The notes under the pieces were generated by a model. It had not been told where the DNA came from and ran no database searches. It saw only the letters and a list, made by a program, of their open reading frames with translations. From Tetrahymena thermophila SB210 (taxonomy: Eukaryota; Ciliophora; Oligohymenophorea; Hymenostomatida; Tetrahymenidae): a stretch of DNA of 64,000 nucleotides. Shown piece after piece: positions 12,441 to 26,563 of the stretch (position 1 is its first letter; each line of letters starts with the position of its first letter). The DNA is taken from the NCBI RefSeq assembly GCF_000189635.1, contig NW_002476523.1, positions 310,001-374,000 on the forward strand, given 5' to 3'. Made by a program: the position numbers and the translations under genes.

Positions 12441-15400
12441 CATTTTTTAATAAAAAAAACATCTAATAAGATTAAAAATATCTCTATGATAATTTATTTT
12501 TCGTTTAAATTTAGTGTAATATATATTTCCATATCATATAATCATCTGCTTGAATAGAAATATACAATTTATTTTAAATAATAGTTTCTTCTACAAAAAC
12601 ATAAATTATCCATTTATTCTTTTGCATTTCCTTTTTTATTTTTAACCTTTTCTTCTTCCATTTTAGTCAACTATTATTTTTAAATTTTCCTTCTTATGTA
12701 TATTTATATCTTTAATAAATTTATATATAATTCATTGATTGGTAAATTTTTTAATCATAGCTTAATAAAAACTAAGGAGTATTTTAATAAAATTTCAAGC
12801 TAATTTAATAAATTAATTCTTTAACTTTTAAATTAGAATAAATATTCTATTTTTATTTTGATATTTGTATTCTAAAATTTAAGAAAAAAGCTATTAACAT
12901 TTTCTAAAAGTTCACAGAATATTTTATTTTGAATTGAAATTCCTAAAATTAGAATATAAAAATTCCGAATATTTTCAAAAAATAAAAAATTTTTTAAAAG
13001 TTTAAATTTAAAAAACTTTATAAAAATTTGAATGTATTAATAAATTGATTTAAAATTAATAGAATTTTAAATCAAAATCTATAAAATATATTTTCGTGCT
13101 TTAAATCAATTATTAAAAAATAAAAGCCTTTCTAAAAAATAGTGACGCCACTAAATTTTAAAAATGAATTTAGCTTATCTTTTTTATTTTATTCTGTTTT
13201 ATTGTGATTGTTATTTTTATTTTTTATAATTCATTATTTTTACCTAAATTTCTATTTTATACTCAATTACGTTTTTTATAAAATTATTATATTAAGTTTT
13301 TTATTATTTTATTCTTTAAGTTATAATCTCTATTACTTTTTTATTCTTTTTCACCTTTTATATTTTAAATAGTTTTTGATTTGATTATATGAACATTATA
13401 AAAATATTATCATTCTATTAATTTAAAATACTACTGATAAAATTAATTTAAATTAAGATATTTTTACTTAGTTTATTCATGCATTATATGATATATAAAT
13501 TTAATTAGAATTATTAATAATTGTTTACAAAATATATAAAAACATATATAAATATCTAATATATTACTTGTAGATCTTTATCTTATCTTTAACTTAACTA
13601 CATAATCTTAATTAACAAATAATGAATGAATATAATAAACTTTTATTGCCTTATTTTACAATGAAATAAATTTTAATGATATATATTTTTGAAATAGCTC
13701 ATCTAAAAATTTATTACTACAACAAATAAAATACATAATCAATAGTCTCTAAAATTTAATAAAATCTGTAGACAATTTATTTAATTTACTTATATATTTG
13801 AGGTTTATTTAAATAGAAATTGATAATTATCAATAAATTATGAGTATTAATTTTTATAAAGCTTTTTCTTTTTCCAAATTTATAAAAAATAATAGCTTTC
13901 AAAGTATTTTTTTTGAATTTCATATTAAAAAATTATAAAAATTAAACTTTAATTTTTCCATAATTAATTTTTCTTTTTAGATGTTATAAAAAATTGCAAA
14001 TTATTTTAAATCCTATTACATATTTCAAGAATATTATTAATAAAAAAATTGATTGCTAAAAGAATAGATATTATACATAATCAAAAGTCTCTAATCAATT
14101 ATTAGCTAAAGTTTCAATCAAATAAAAACTATAGATTATTTGTTTAATTTATTTATGTATTCCGGATTTTTTAATAAGGAAAAAAGAAAATTAAAAAAAG
14201 ATATCATTTATGTGATTGATTTCAATTCATTATGTTGATTTTGATTTAATGATGTATTAATTAATTAATTTTTTATAAGTTTTTCATTTTCAAAATCAGT
14301 TTCATAAAAAAATTGTATCTTCAAAAGAATTATTTTCATTTACATCATTAAATCATTAGATGAAATAAGTATTAACTTTGCCATAGCTAATATCTTTTTT
14401 TGAATATCTCTTTTGTTTTTACAAGATCCATATTATAAAATTTAAATAATTAAAGTAGTTTTTATTAAGATAATAAACTTTTTTCTATTGAATCTGAAAG
14501 GCATCTAGTCTATAAAAAAACAAAAAACCTTTATTTGATTCTGATGTATTAAAAAATAGCAACTCATTCTAAATCCTATTAGCTAATTCAAAAATGTTAT
14601 TAATCTTGATATTGATTACTAAAACAATAGATACATTATAAAAAAATCTCTAATTGATTGTTAGCTAACATTTAAATCAAATAAAAATTATAGACTATTT
14701 GCTTAATTTACTTACATATTTCTGATTTATTAAAAAAGGAAGAAAAAAAATTTAAAAAAGTTATTATTTATGAGATATCAAATGATGAGGTATGATCTTA
14801 ATTGAATTATCAATTTATTGATTTTTTATAAATTCTTTCATTTACCGAATTAGTTTCATAATTTGTATTATTATAAATAAATATTTTCTTCAAAGGAATT
14901 ATTAATATTATTTGAATTACACATCGTTAATACATTAAATAAAATTTAAAAATAATTTTACCATATCTTATTTTGAATATATCTTCTGTTTTTTTTTATA
15001 AAATCCATAATATAAAATTAAAATAATTAAAGTAGTTTTTATAAAGAATATAATACTTAGATATCAACTAATAATAATCTATTGATTTGTGTTTTTTGTT
15101 GCGTTAATAAATTTTAAGATTTTTGTATTATTGAAAACATCTGGCTAAAAAATATGTAAGTAACCTTATTTGAATTCTGATATTTTAAAAAATTGTAATC
15201 ATTCTTAATCCTACTTACAAGTTTCAAAATATTATCTAGATTTAAAAAAAAATACAAGGTAAATTGATTTGAAATAAGTTACAAATTTCTGAAATTTATA
15301 TTAAAACTTGAACAATATTTTTTGTTACTTACCCAATTATATTTTAAGGGAATTTTAGATTTGGAATGATTTTTCAATCATAAATTGTATTAGAATGCAG

Positions 15401-16200
15401 GTAAAATTTAATTGTTTAGTTTCAAATTTTGTAATCTAGATATCTCTAACTAACGCTTAAACCTATAAATCTTATATTCTATTTCAAAATAACTAAAGGA
15501 TGGATAAATGAATGGTTTCTAATTCTTTGCTATAAAAATCTTAAATCAAAAATCTACTCTAATTTTTTAGTTTATTTCGTTGGAATTTATTAAAAAAAAA
15601 CAATGAAAAAAGATATGAATTTTGTAAGGCAAATTAGTTATTACATTTTATGTATTGGATTAATGATACATGATTAAATTACAATTAACAATATTTATTT
15701 CAAAATTAATTGGAAAGTTTACTTTATTTGATTAAAGTTAGGCGTATATTTTTAATATTTTTTAATTTACCTTACCCGATAATTTGAATATTAATGTTAC
15801 AGATTAAATAAGAATTTGGGAACTAACTATTTAGCACTTATTTAAAACATTAGAATACAAATTTAATTTCATTTTTCTATTAAATATTAACTTAAATGTT
15901 TGGAGGATTATTTTATCAACCCTATTTAAAAGCTAGAGTTAAATATGTCTGTCTGTTACAAAAACAAAAATTTAAAAGCAAAAATATTTTAATCATTATG
16001 GAATATATAAATTATTATGGTTTCATTAAAATATTTTTCTCTTAAAAATTATTTTACTTCTAAAAATTTGAAGAAAAACAAAAAAATTTTTATACTTCTT
16101 TTACTAATTTAGCGCAATCGTTTTAAAATGAAAAGATGAATTGAATAATAATTTGTTAAAAAATCAAATTTAATTAACTTATTTTCTCAATTTTTTGTGG
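12441..16200. other. Intergenic AT-rich DNA
   Basis: No gene is supportable. The stretch is composed of A/T runs with weak internal similarity: 14040-14280 and 14590-14830 share blocks such as ATTGATTNCTAAAA and TAGACTATTTG, suggesting an old local duplication. A 40-codon minus-strand frame at 12542-12661 is too short to call. Confidence 0.45.
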
Positions 16201-16897
16201 GTAAGAGAATCATGAGTTTGATTTGTAAGTATATTTTTTTTTAGAATTCATTTATTTAAACTTTCAGAATTTATCAATCATCATTGTTCAGAATCGATAA
16301 GAAAAATTATAATGAATTAATTTATACAACTTATTTATTTTTTTTTGTACTTTTTATCTGATTTTATGAAACTGAATAAAATAAATATTATTTTTAAAAA
16401 TTATACTATACATTCAACTATAAAAGTTAGTTTTTAAATTTAAAATTTAAATTTTCTATTATTAATTTATAAAAGTATTCATTTTTTTGGCAATAGAATC
16501 AAACATTAAATTGTCTATTTTTATTAAATACTATTTAAGATTGTAATTAACTCTCACTTTTTTTCGAAAAATAATAACGAATACAATTTAATTACGTCAT
16601 TATTACATACCTTAAATACTAAATTTTGTAACTGGAATAATCTGATTTATAAAAATTAGATTATTAAGGTATAAAGTAATTTAAATATTATTCCCATATA
16701 TTATTTGCTCACTAAATTAAAGAGATTAAGGTAAATCTAATTTTAATTACCCAAAAAGTATCTTTTTTATTAGGCGATCACTCATAATTACTTTAAACTT
16801 AGTAGTTTCAATTTAAGCTTTAAGAATTCCAAGTAAATCTGTTTGACTTTTATAATAATTTAATTATAAAAACAATTTAAAAATAAATCTTTCAGAA
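16201..16897 (+). repeat. 5' flank of surface-antigen copy 3
   Basis: A diverged version of the flanks of copies 1 and 2. 16201-16390 resembles 180-330, and 16560-16897 resembles 615-973 (AAGGTAAATCTAA near 16729, TTTAAGAATTC near 16818). Conservation in the last 200 bp, despite coding divergence, points to promoter-proximal sequence. Confidence 0.55.
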
Positions 16898-19800
16898 ATG
16901 AAAAAGTTTGCTAATTTAATTATCATAAGTTGCTTCATTCTTGCAGTAACAAGTTAACCTCCTATTGTTGGTAATAGCTTAGAATGTAATTTTAATGCCT
17001 AATCATGTGATAAATGTGCTTAAGGTTCTGCAGCAATTCTAAAACTATTTGATTATGTTAATGGCTTTTGCAGGGTTAAAGATTGTTCTTAACTTACTAT
17101 TGGAAATAACTTGAATGGCTGGGTTTGTAATTCTTGTAGTTCAGTCTCTTAAGTACCTGGTATTATATCATAAGGATAATATTTTGATGGTACTAAATGT
17201 GTTAATTAATGTAGTCAAGGTTATTTTGCAAATAAAGAAAATGGCTTTGTTTGCTAATTAGCAAATCCAGGTTAACCTGTAGATTGTTCTTTTGACAAAA
17301 CAGGCTGCAAAGCATGTTATTTTTTTATTAACTAAAATAATTAATTTAGTTTTGATAAAAATTCATAAATGTGCTTTGTTAATGATTGCTCTTCTAATGT
17401 AAATTCAAAATTGAACGGTTGGATTTGTTAATCTTGTAAATCAGCAAAAGGAAGTGGTAACATTCCGAAAGGTTAATATTATGATGGTTAAACTTGCGTA
17501 GACACTTGTCCTCAAGGTTTATCAGCAAGTCTAGATACACAATTTATTTGTTAACCTCCACCTAATCCAGGTAAAGCTGTAGGGTGTTCTAAGGATTAAT
17601 CAACTTGTTAAGAATGCGAATTTGATTCTTCAGTTTTCAAATAATTTGCTTATTAATCTGCAAATAACTGCTATGTGAAAGATTGTCATGTTACAGCTTT
17701 ATTAGGTCTTTCGAGTGGATGGATATGCAATTCTTGTAGCCAAGCTTAAGGAAAGGGAAATATTCCTAAAGGTTAATATTTTGACAATAGGAATTGTGTA
17801 ACAAATTGTCCTATTGGGAAATCTGCAAGTGCTTAAACTGGATTTGAATGCTTAGCAAACCCTTAACCTACTCCATGTTCTCAGGATTTTTCAACTTGTA
17901 CAGGATGCGGAGATACTGCTGCTACTTAATAACTATTCACTTATATAAATGGAAACAACTGTGCTGTTAACGACTGCTCTATTACTACAATAGGCTCTAA
18001 TTTAAATGGTTGGATATGTAATTCTTGTAGTACTACTGAGATTCCTAATACTATTACAAAAGGCAGATATTATTACAATAAAAGCTGTGTAGATACTTGC
18101 CCTAGTGGCTATTAAGCTAGTGCAGCTACTGGATATAACTGTCAAAAAATTAATCCAGGTTCAGATGTTAGCTGCTCAAGTGGAAATTAAGCTTGTGGAA
18201 ATTGTGGTTCAACAAGAGCTTAATAATTATTTATTTCTAGTAATAAAGGGTAAAGCTGCAAAGTTAAAGATTGCTCTTCTACAACAATTGGTTCGAATTT
18301 GAATGGTTGGATTTGTTAATCTTGTTTATCAGCTTCGGGTACAGGTAATATTGCTTCCGGTTAATATTTCGATGGTAGAAGCTGTGTAAATACCTGTCCT
18401 ATTGGTTCTACAGTAAGTAAGGATACAGGATATGTTTGTTAATTTCCTCCAAGCTCAGGCAATCCAGTTCCATGCTCTAGTGATTCATAAACCTGTGGAG
18501 GATGTGGAACAACAGATGATATATAAGGCCTATTTAGTCGAGGAACTGGGAATACCTGCTAAGTAACTGACTGCAATTTGAGTGTAGTAGGATCTAATCT
18601 CAATGGTTGGGTTTGCAATTCTTGTAGTTAGACTAATTCAGATCATAATATCGCAAAAGGTTAATATTACAATGGTACTACTTGTGTAGATACTTGTCCT
18701 AAAGGTTAATAAGCAAGTGCAGCTACTGGATTCGTTTGTTAATATCCTCCTAATCCTGGATCTTCAGTTACATGTTCTAGCGATTCTTCTACATGTAATG
18801 GATGTGGATAATCAAAAAATATTTCAAGCCTATTTACTTATAAAACTGGCAATAACTGCTCAGTCAGCGATTGTAATTCTACAGTAATAGGATCTAATCT
18901 GAATGGCTGGATTTGTAATTCTTGCAGCTCAGCTTCTGGAGCTAACAATATTGTAAAAGGTAAATATTATAACGGTATAACTTGTGTAGATAGTTGTCCT
19001 GCTGGTTAGTAAGCAAATGCGGCAACAGGATTTATTTGTAAAAATATTCCTAACCCTGGTACTCCTGTTGCATGCTCTACTGATTCTTCAACTTGCAATG
19101 GGTGTTTTTCAAATCTTGGCTCAAGCATATTCACTTATGGAACTGGAAATAATTGTTATGTAACTGACTGTACTGCCTCAACATTAAGGGAATATAATGG
19201 TTGGGTTTGTAATTCTTGCAATTCAGCTTCAGGAGATGGGAATATTGCTGCAGGTTAATATTTTAATGGTAGGTATTGCGTATCAAGTTGTCCCTCTGGG
19301 TAATATGCAAACTTATCTACTTAATATGTTTGTTAACCAATAGTAGGTAATCCTGGCACTCCTGTTACATGCTCTAGTGATTCTTCAACTTGTGGGGGAT
19401 GTGGTTAAACAAATGCAATTTAAAATTTATTCACATTTGGAGTAGGAAATAGTTGTTTTGTCGTTGACTGTACTGCTTCTACAGTAGGATCTAATCTAAA
19501 TGGTTGGGTTTGCAACTCTTGCAGTTCAGCTACTGGAAATGGAAATATTACTGTAGGCTAATATTATAATGGTACGACATGTGTAGCAAGTTGCCCCCCT
19601 GGATAGTAAGCAAGTTTATCTACTGGATGGGTTTGTTAACCTATACCAAATCCTGGATCTAATGTTACATGCTCTAATGATTCTTAAACTTGCGCAGGTT
19701 GTGGATTAACAAACGATATTTAAAAATTATTTACTCATGGAACCTAAAACTAATGTTCTGTTACTGACTGCTCCTCTGCAGTGGTAGGTTCTAATTTGAA

Positions 19801-20035
19801 TGGTTGGGTTTGTAATTCTTGCAGCACAGCTAAAGGACAAAATAATATAGCTACTGGCTAATACTACAACGGTACAACTTGTGTAGCGAGCTGTCCTAAT
19901 GGTTAATCAGCAAGTGCATCTACTGGATATGTTTGTAAACCAGGCTCGAGTCCTGCTCCAGTAAATAATAATGCATCATAGTCAAGTATAATCAGTTATA
20001 TTTTAGCATTTGTAATGTTAAAACTTCTAATTTGA
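16898..20035 (+). CDS. Cysteine-rich GPI-type surface protein, immobilization-antigen family, copy 3 (ten repeats)
   Basis: An intact intronless frame of 1046 codons (1045 residues) ending at TGA. It begins MKKFANLIIISCFILAVTS, a signal peptide like those of copies 1 and 2, and ends in the same Asn/Ser-rich plus hydrophobic GPI-type tail. I count ten repeat cores of the NGWVC/NGWIC type (near 17115, 17417, 17716, 18007, 18303, 18603, 18903, 19198, 19500, 19800) against eight in the other two, so two repeats were gained or lost. Cysteine spacing is conserved while the sequence between cysteines varies, as expected of surface antigens. It is the oldest-looking member of the tandem trio. The fixed order and strand suggest unequal crossing-over as the source. 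Confidence 0.93.
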
Positions 20036-20831
20036 AAAGTATATTAGTTTGGATAGATAAATTATATCTATACTTATATTTTATTGAAATAAATAATAAA
20101 TTAGTATAAGCAAAATTGTTATTATTCAATATGTAAGTTTATTTTCTGTTGCATTAATTTGAATAATTAATTATAAATAGTTCTTTTTAAATAATCTATT
20201 TTATTTTAAAAAAGGATAAAAGTTTATGATTTTCTTTTACTTGTAATTAAAATAATTAAAAAGAAATATTTAAAATAATAAAGCTTAAATCATAGTTATT
20301 AATTTAATTTTTAAGCACTCACTTTAAGTTATCTGTATAAAGTTTTAAATATAATTTCGTGGTACAAAAACTATTTTTAAATATATAAATAAATACATAC
20401 TGTATGCTGGTTTTCATTTCGACCAATTTAGATTAACTAATATTGATTGATTTATTTATTTTTCAAAATTAAATTTTTGATAAAAAAATTAAAATTTCTT
20501 CTTTAAAAATATATTAAATCTATGATTAAACATTTTTTATTTTATTCTTCTATCATGTTTGAAAATTGCATCAAAAACTTTTTTTTATTTCTTTTATTTT
20601 ATTAAATAATATTTATTATTTTACTAAATGTATATTTCTTACTCAAGAAATAATTATCCTAGAATAGTTATACTTTAATTTAATATATTATTTATTAACT
20701 TAACAAAATATAAAATATGATATTTTAGGTTAAATTATTTAATTACAAAATATAATAAAATAAAACTAATTAGATTAATATTCAAATATTTTTATGTTTA
20801 TTCTTTCTTTTTCACAGCTTGTTTATCTCCA
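20036..20831. other. 3' flank of antigen copy 3 and intergenic DNA
   Basis: 20036-20380 matches the 3' flanks of copies 1 and 2. From about 20380 the sequence is unique AT-rich DNA leading to the 3' end of the convergent LRR gene. No gene is seen. Confidence 0.5.
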
Positions 20832-23800
20832 TCAGAATTTTATTCTAAAAACAACTAATCTTTTAAATTTAAGATACATGCTTTTTACTTATGATTGATT
20901 GTTGATTTCGTTATAACTTTTAATGTAAATTAGTGAATATTACTAAAAAAAGTTAAATAGAATAAAATTTTAAAATAAAATATTAAATTTTTAATCAATA
21001 AATAAAACAAAGTTGAGCTGAATAAAAAAAGAAAAATTAATCAAATAAAAAAAGATATTTAAATTAAAAGATTTAAAATGTTTTAAAATCATTTTTATAA
21101 TAAAAAATATTTCTACCCAAAAAAAATAAGCGTTATTACCTAAGACCAATATTCAAATTTAAGAGATTAGTGCATTTTTCTAAACCTGAAACTATATTTG
21201 AAGCACCTTCATCACCGATTTTATTGCAACTTTTAAATATTAAAGAAAAGATATAGAGATAATCAGTTATCTATAGAAGGAAAAAATGAAGAAAAATATG
21301 AAATAAAAAGAAGTTAATTATTTAATAATAAAATCAAAAGTCCAAAATAAAAAATGAGTTAAATTAATAATTAAAAAAAAAAAAAAATAAATAATATCTA
21401 ATAAAAAATTATCAGAGTTAGTTATATTGTTTTAAATATAATTTATTTTATAAAATATAACAATCCTAAGCAAATAAACTGCTTTTACCAAAATTCAAGT
21501 GTCAAATTTGAGAGATTTCCACACTTTCCTAAGCCAAAACTTAAGCCTGATGCACCTTCATCGTCAATTACATTTGCACTTTTTAATTATTAAGAAAAAA
21601 TATTATCTTAATTAGTTAGTTAGAAGGAAAAAAATGAAATTATAAGAAATAATTCATTAATATTAAAATCAAAAGTTGAAAATGAAAAAATAGGTTAAAT
21701 TATCAAATAAAAAACATTTAAGTGAAAAAAATGAAAGTTATATCAATTACAAAGCTAATACATTAATTTATAGAGTTTACTATATTGTTTTAAATTCATT
21801 TTTATAGTAAAAATATCACAATCAGATATAAATAAACTATTTTTACCTAAGATTAAGTGTCAAATTTGAGAGATTAGTGCAATTTCCCAAATTATTACCT
21901 AATTATGATGCACCAATTGAGCCAATTTGATTGTCACTTTTTAAATATCGAAGAAAAAATATATAGATGATTAGTTAATTAGAAGGAAAAATGAGTTAAA
22001 TTAAAAAAGAAAGATAGAGAAAAAAACACAAACAAAATATACAGAAAAAATAAATCAAATAAAAAGCTAATAGAAAAATTAAAATAGTTAATGATAATGT
22101 TTTAAATTAATTTTTTATATCAAAAATATCACAATCAAAAACAAATAAACTGTTTTTACAGAAGATCAATTACCAAATTTGAGAGGCTGGTACACTTTCC
22201 TAAATCAAAACCTAACCCTGACGAACCTTAATCACCAATTTTATTGCAACTTTTTAAATATTGAAAAAAAAATATACACTTAATTAGATTATTAGAAGGA
22301 AAAAATGAAGAAAAATATGAAAATGATAAAAATGAATTAATAAATAATAAAAGTAGAAGTTGAAAAATAAAAAATGAGTTAAATTAAAAAATAAAGAAGA
22401 AAAAAAACACACAAGCAGAATAAAAATAAGAAAAATAAATTTAAAATCAGAATAACTAAATTAAAAGAATTATATTGTTTTTAATTCATTTTTATATTAG
22501 AAAATAACACAATCCCAAACAAATTAACTATTTTACCCAAGATTAAGTATCAAATTTTAGAGATTAATACAATTTCCTAAATGAGAAGCTAAGCCTGATG
22601 CACCAGTTGAGCCAATTTCATTATCACTTTTAAATATAGAAGAAAGAGCTGATTAGTTAGTAACAACGAAAAAATGAATAAGACTTGAGCTAATTAATAA
22701 TAAAAGCTTGATCACAATCCAAAACAAATAAAGTATTATTACGGAAGACTAAGTGTCAAATTTGAGAGATTAGTGCACTTTCCTAAACCAAAACCTATGC
22801 CTAAAGCACCTTCATCACCAATATCATTGCCTCTTTTATGAAGATTGAAAAAAAAAATAAATAATTTTTTAGTTTATTAGAGAGTAAAAAAAGAAAAATA
22901 TGAAATAATAAGAAATTAATTAATAATAAAAGCAAATATTGAAAATGAAAAAATGTGTAAAAAGAAATAAAAAAATCATACAAAATAAATAAAAAAGGAA
23001 AAATAAATCAAAAAATAGTTGATAAATAAATAATTAAAAGAGATAGTAAGATTATTTTAAAATCATTTTTATATCAAAAAAGTCACTATTTAAAGTATAT
23101 TAACTGTTTTTACTAAAAATTGAGGGTCAAATTTGAGAGATTAGTGCACTTTCCTAAACCAGATCCTAATTCTGATGAACCTTTATCACCAATTTTATTC
23201 CAACTTATTTTATATTGAAGAAAAAATTTGAAATGCAAATGATGAAAAATGGGTTTAATTAACAAAGAAATAAAGAAAAAAACACAAACAGAATTAAAAA
23301 ATAAAAATAAGTCTAATAAAAACTAATAAATAAATTAAAAGATTAGTAATATTGATTTAAATTCATTTTTATATTCAAAAAATAACAATCAAAAACAAAT
23401 AAACTGTTTTTACAGAAAATCAAGTGTCAAATTAGAGAGACTAGTGCACTTTCCTAAATCAACACCTAACCCTGATACACCAATTGCACCAATTTTATTG
23501 CCACTTTTTAAATATTGAAGAGAAAAAAAAGTTAATTAGCTATAAAGAAGGAAAAAATGAAGAAAAATATTAAAAAAAGAAAGAATTAATCAAGTAATTA
23601 ATTATAAAAGTAAAATTTGAAAATGAAAAAGTGAGTTAATTTAATAAAAATATTTAAAAAATCCAAATGAATAAAATAAAAATCTAATAGATAATTTAAA
23701 AGAGTTAATTCATTTTTACATAAAAAATATTTTAATCCAAAACAAATAAACTGTTTTTTTTACCAAAGTTCAAGTATCAAATCTGAGAGAGTAGTGCACT

Positions 23801-24180
23801 TTCCTAAACCAAGAGATAAACATGATAAACCTTCATCACCAATTTCATTTCCTCTTTTAAATATTTAAGAAAAAATAAAGAGTTATTTAGCTTAGCTAGA
23901 AGTAAAAAATCAAGAAAAAATATCAAATTATAAAAAAATAAATAATTAATAATCTAAATAAAGTTGAAAGAAAATTAAGTTAAAATATTGAAAGAGTGTT
24001 CGTATAAATAATGAATGAATATAGATGAAGATTTCTATTAGAAAAATAATATTATAAATAGCTTGAAAATTAAATATAAAAAAACATGAATAAAATTAAT
24101 GTTAATAAATTAAACATACTTAAGATCAATATGGAGAATCTAATAAGATTAATCTGAAGAGTTTAAAAACTTTTTTATTG
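20832..24180 (-). CDS. Leucine-rich-repeat protein, one LRR per 90-nt exon (array 1)
   Basis: On the minus strand I can place nine exons of exactly 90 nt: 21140-21229, 21489-21578, 21847-21936, 22160-22249, 22537-22626, 22743-22832, 23114-23203, 23414-23503 and 23764-23853. A short last exon lies at 20832-20859 (TGA stop), and an upstream exon begins at 24120. Each 90-nt exon encodes one ribonuclease-inhibitor-type LRR of 30 residues, for example NKIGDEGASNIVSGLEKC followed by TNLLNLNIGL. All introns share the same phase (after the second base of a codon), so exons can be added or lost without shifting the frame. Introns are about 115-300 bp and similar to one another. The 5' end (exon at 24120 to about 24180 and anything upstream) is uncertain. 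LRR arrays of this kind bind proteins; the partner and role are unknown. Confidence 0.75.
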
Positions 24181-24893
24181 ATAAAAATAAATTTCAAAAA
24201 TATAATAAAAAAATAAATATTTATTTACTTCCTCTAAACTGTTAAAAGATTTTTTTTATAATATCATTTATTTATTATATTTTTTTTCTCAAAAATATCG
24301 AATACAAATAAATAGAAATTTAATTAATTATAAGTATTGTAAAAAATTAATTTCAAATATAAATTTATTAATTTGCAATTAGGGAGAAATATCATAAAAA
24401 GTTAATGTAATATTCATTGTTGAATTTTAATATTTCTTTTTAAAACTTATACTTAAAATATAGTAAGAATTAGATGGGTAAGCAGTCATGTGCTTAAAAA
24501 ATTATAGCTATTAAATACTAAAAAAATAGTTTTTATTGAATATATTTTTTGTTTTAGTCCATTAATAAATGAGGAAATATTTTATTATATTAAACAATAA
24601 ATAAAATATTATAAAATTTAATGTCTTTAACTATTCTTATATCCTATTAGTATTTTTTCAAGCATATATTATTTTTGAAATTAGGTTACATGCACCAAAA
24701 AAGCACTTTTATACTTAATTAAATAAATCTCTAATAAAAAGATTAAACATTTTTATATTAATTAGCATAAATTTCTTTTTAAATTCATAATCTATCTAAA
24801 ATAGATTAAAATATTTATTTAATCATATAAAAAATTGAATAATCAATAAATTTAAAGTATTAATTTATTTCTTCAATGAAAGGATTTGGTTAG
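24181..24893. other. AT-rich stretch without a recognisable gene
   Basis: I see no gene. If the LRR gene has further 5' exons they may lie here; an acceptor-like TTTTAACAG on the minus strand at 24236-24244 is one candidate border. Confidence 0.35.
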
Positions 24894-25019
24894 TGAAGTG
24901 ATAGAGAGAGAGTCTGTGCATAGGATTAATTTGCTTTCTTATATCGAAGCATATATTGCTAATCCTGAAATTAAAAATATCACCAGCCGTGTTGGTACAG
25001 ATGGTGGATGGTATTTCAT
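24894..25019 (+). CDS. Isolated probable exon of an unknown gene
   Basis: A 126-nt stretch with clearly higher GC than its surroundings is bounded by AG (24892-24893) and GT (25020-25021). In one frame it reads EVIERESVHRINLLSYIEAY, continues as IANPEIKNITSRVGTDGGWY, and ends FM across the splice site. Composition and mixed residues look coding, but no neighbouring exon could be joined on either side, and a TGA lies upstream in the same frame. It may be a remnant of a lost gene or part of a gene with distant exons. I do not recognise the family. Confidence 0.4.
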
Positions 25020-25640
25020 GTAACTTTTATGCTTTTAAGCTATTTTACTCCTCCTATTTTTTAATTGTTTTTATCAGTCTGTTTTTATTAAATTAAAGAA
25101 ATTGTTGATAACATTTTATGGCTTTTCTCAAATTTTGAACATAAAAAAATTTTAAAACAAACATACATTAAAAAGTGTATAAAAAAAAATATTTTTTTTA
25201 TACCTCCATGAATTAATTATGGCCTTTTGTTATTTTATAATAAGAAGATAGATTATAATGAAATGAATCAGAATTTCTTGCACTAATTTGAGAAAATTTT
25301 TAATTCCTTTTTTATATTTTTCCTTTTCGCTTTTTGGTAATGATGAAGGAAGGATTTAGGCATAATGTAAAAAGTTTTTTCATAGAAGTCATATATATAT
25401 TTTGCAATAGAAAAATTTAATATAAAAGATTAAATTCTATTTTTAGTATTAAATATAAATAAATACATCATTTTTGTAAAAATATATATCAATTCATTAA
25501 GTAAAAAAAAAAATATTTTATTTTATATCAAAGTAAATAATTAAATTTTTATGCTAATATTTGCTTTTTAGAAATGAACTCTTTCTTATTGTTAATTAAT
25601 TAATTAATAATTTAATAAAAAATTAGATTATTAGGGTTTT
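25020..25640. other. AT-rich stretch without a recognisable gene
   Basis: No exon, RNA gene or repeat could be supported here. Confidence 0.35.
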
Positions 25641-26563
25641 ATAAATTTTTGAATGACAGCTAAGCTGTTTTGGTAGGAAAGTAGGTTCAAAGGATCCTCA
25701 AACGATCACTAAGCATTAACTAATTAAAAATAATATTAAATAGGTTTATATAAGATGTAGTTTTTAATTCATTTTCTATTAAATGTTGTTTAATGCGTTA
25801 AGCATCTCTATCTTATCTTTGGAATCAACTGGCTTTTCTTCATTTTTATAATAATAATAATAATAATAATTATATTGTTTTATGATTCCTTATTTGAAGA
25901 TTATATTTCTGGGAATGACGATATTTTCGTTATTTCTTTAACAGATTTCACATTTTTGAAGAAGTAGTAGTCTTTCTCACTTGTCAGTCGATAGCAACTA
26001 GAAATCGCATTAATTATCTTTCCTATCAAAAGAATTTTCACCGCCATCATTTTTTTCATATTAATTTAGATGGATAAAAATTTAACATTAAAAGTTACTT
26101 GTTTTAGACAACTTAGGTTATAAGTTGAGAATAGCTTTCTGTATTTAATTCTATTTTGTAAATAGAAGTGGCATTTTGACTTTAAACGACTGTATAATTC
26201 CATTCTAAATGTTAATTTTATAGAAAAAATCTTTATAATGTTATCCATTTGCTTGCTTTTTTTTATTCTAAATCTTCTTGTCTGTGTTTTGGTTCAACAA
26301 AAGACTACACTTTATTTTAATTTAATTAGCAATAATTTTAGATTGATAAAAAAATTTTTGGAAGAGGAGAAGATGAAAGAGGTGATTTAGAAAATGGAGA
26401 AAGAGATTAATTGTGTAGGGTTATGTCATTGATCTTAAGTAAATTCATTTTTATTTTAGAATGTTTGATTTATTAAAAATGTTTAGTTAGTGGACATATT
26501 GCATTTCATTTGTTCTCAAATTGAATTTAATAATCATTAGGTTGCTTCAATAATATGAGAAAC

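Noticed and set aside
12542..12661. Minus-strand 39-residue frame starting MEEEKVKNKKGNAKEQ
   Set aside because: Too short, no exon partners or homology that I can recognise; charged N terminus alone is not enough.
22801..22983. Minus-strand open frame of 60 codons
   Set aside because: It runs through an LRR intron in the wrong frame; the real exon here is 22743-22832.
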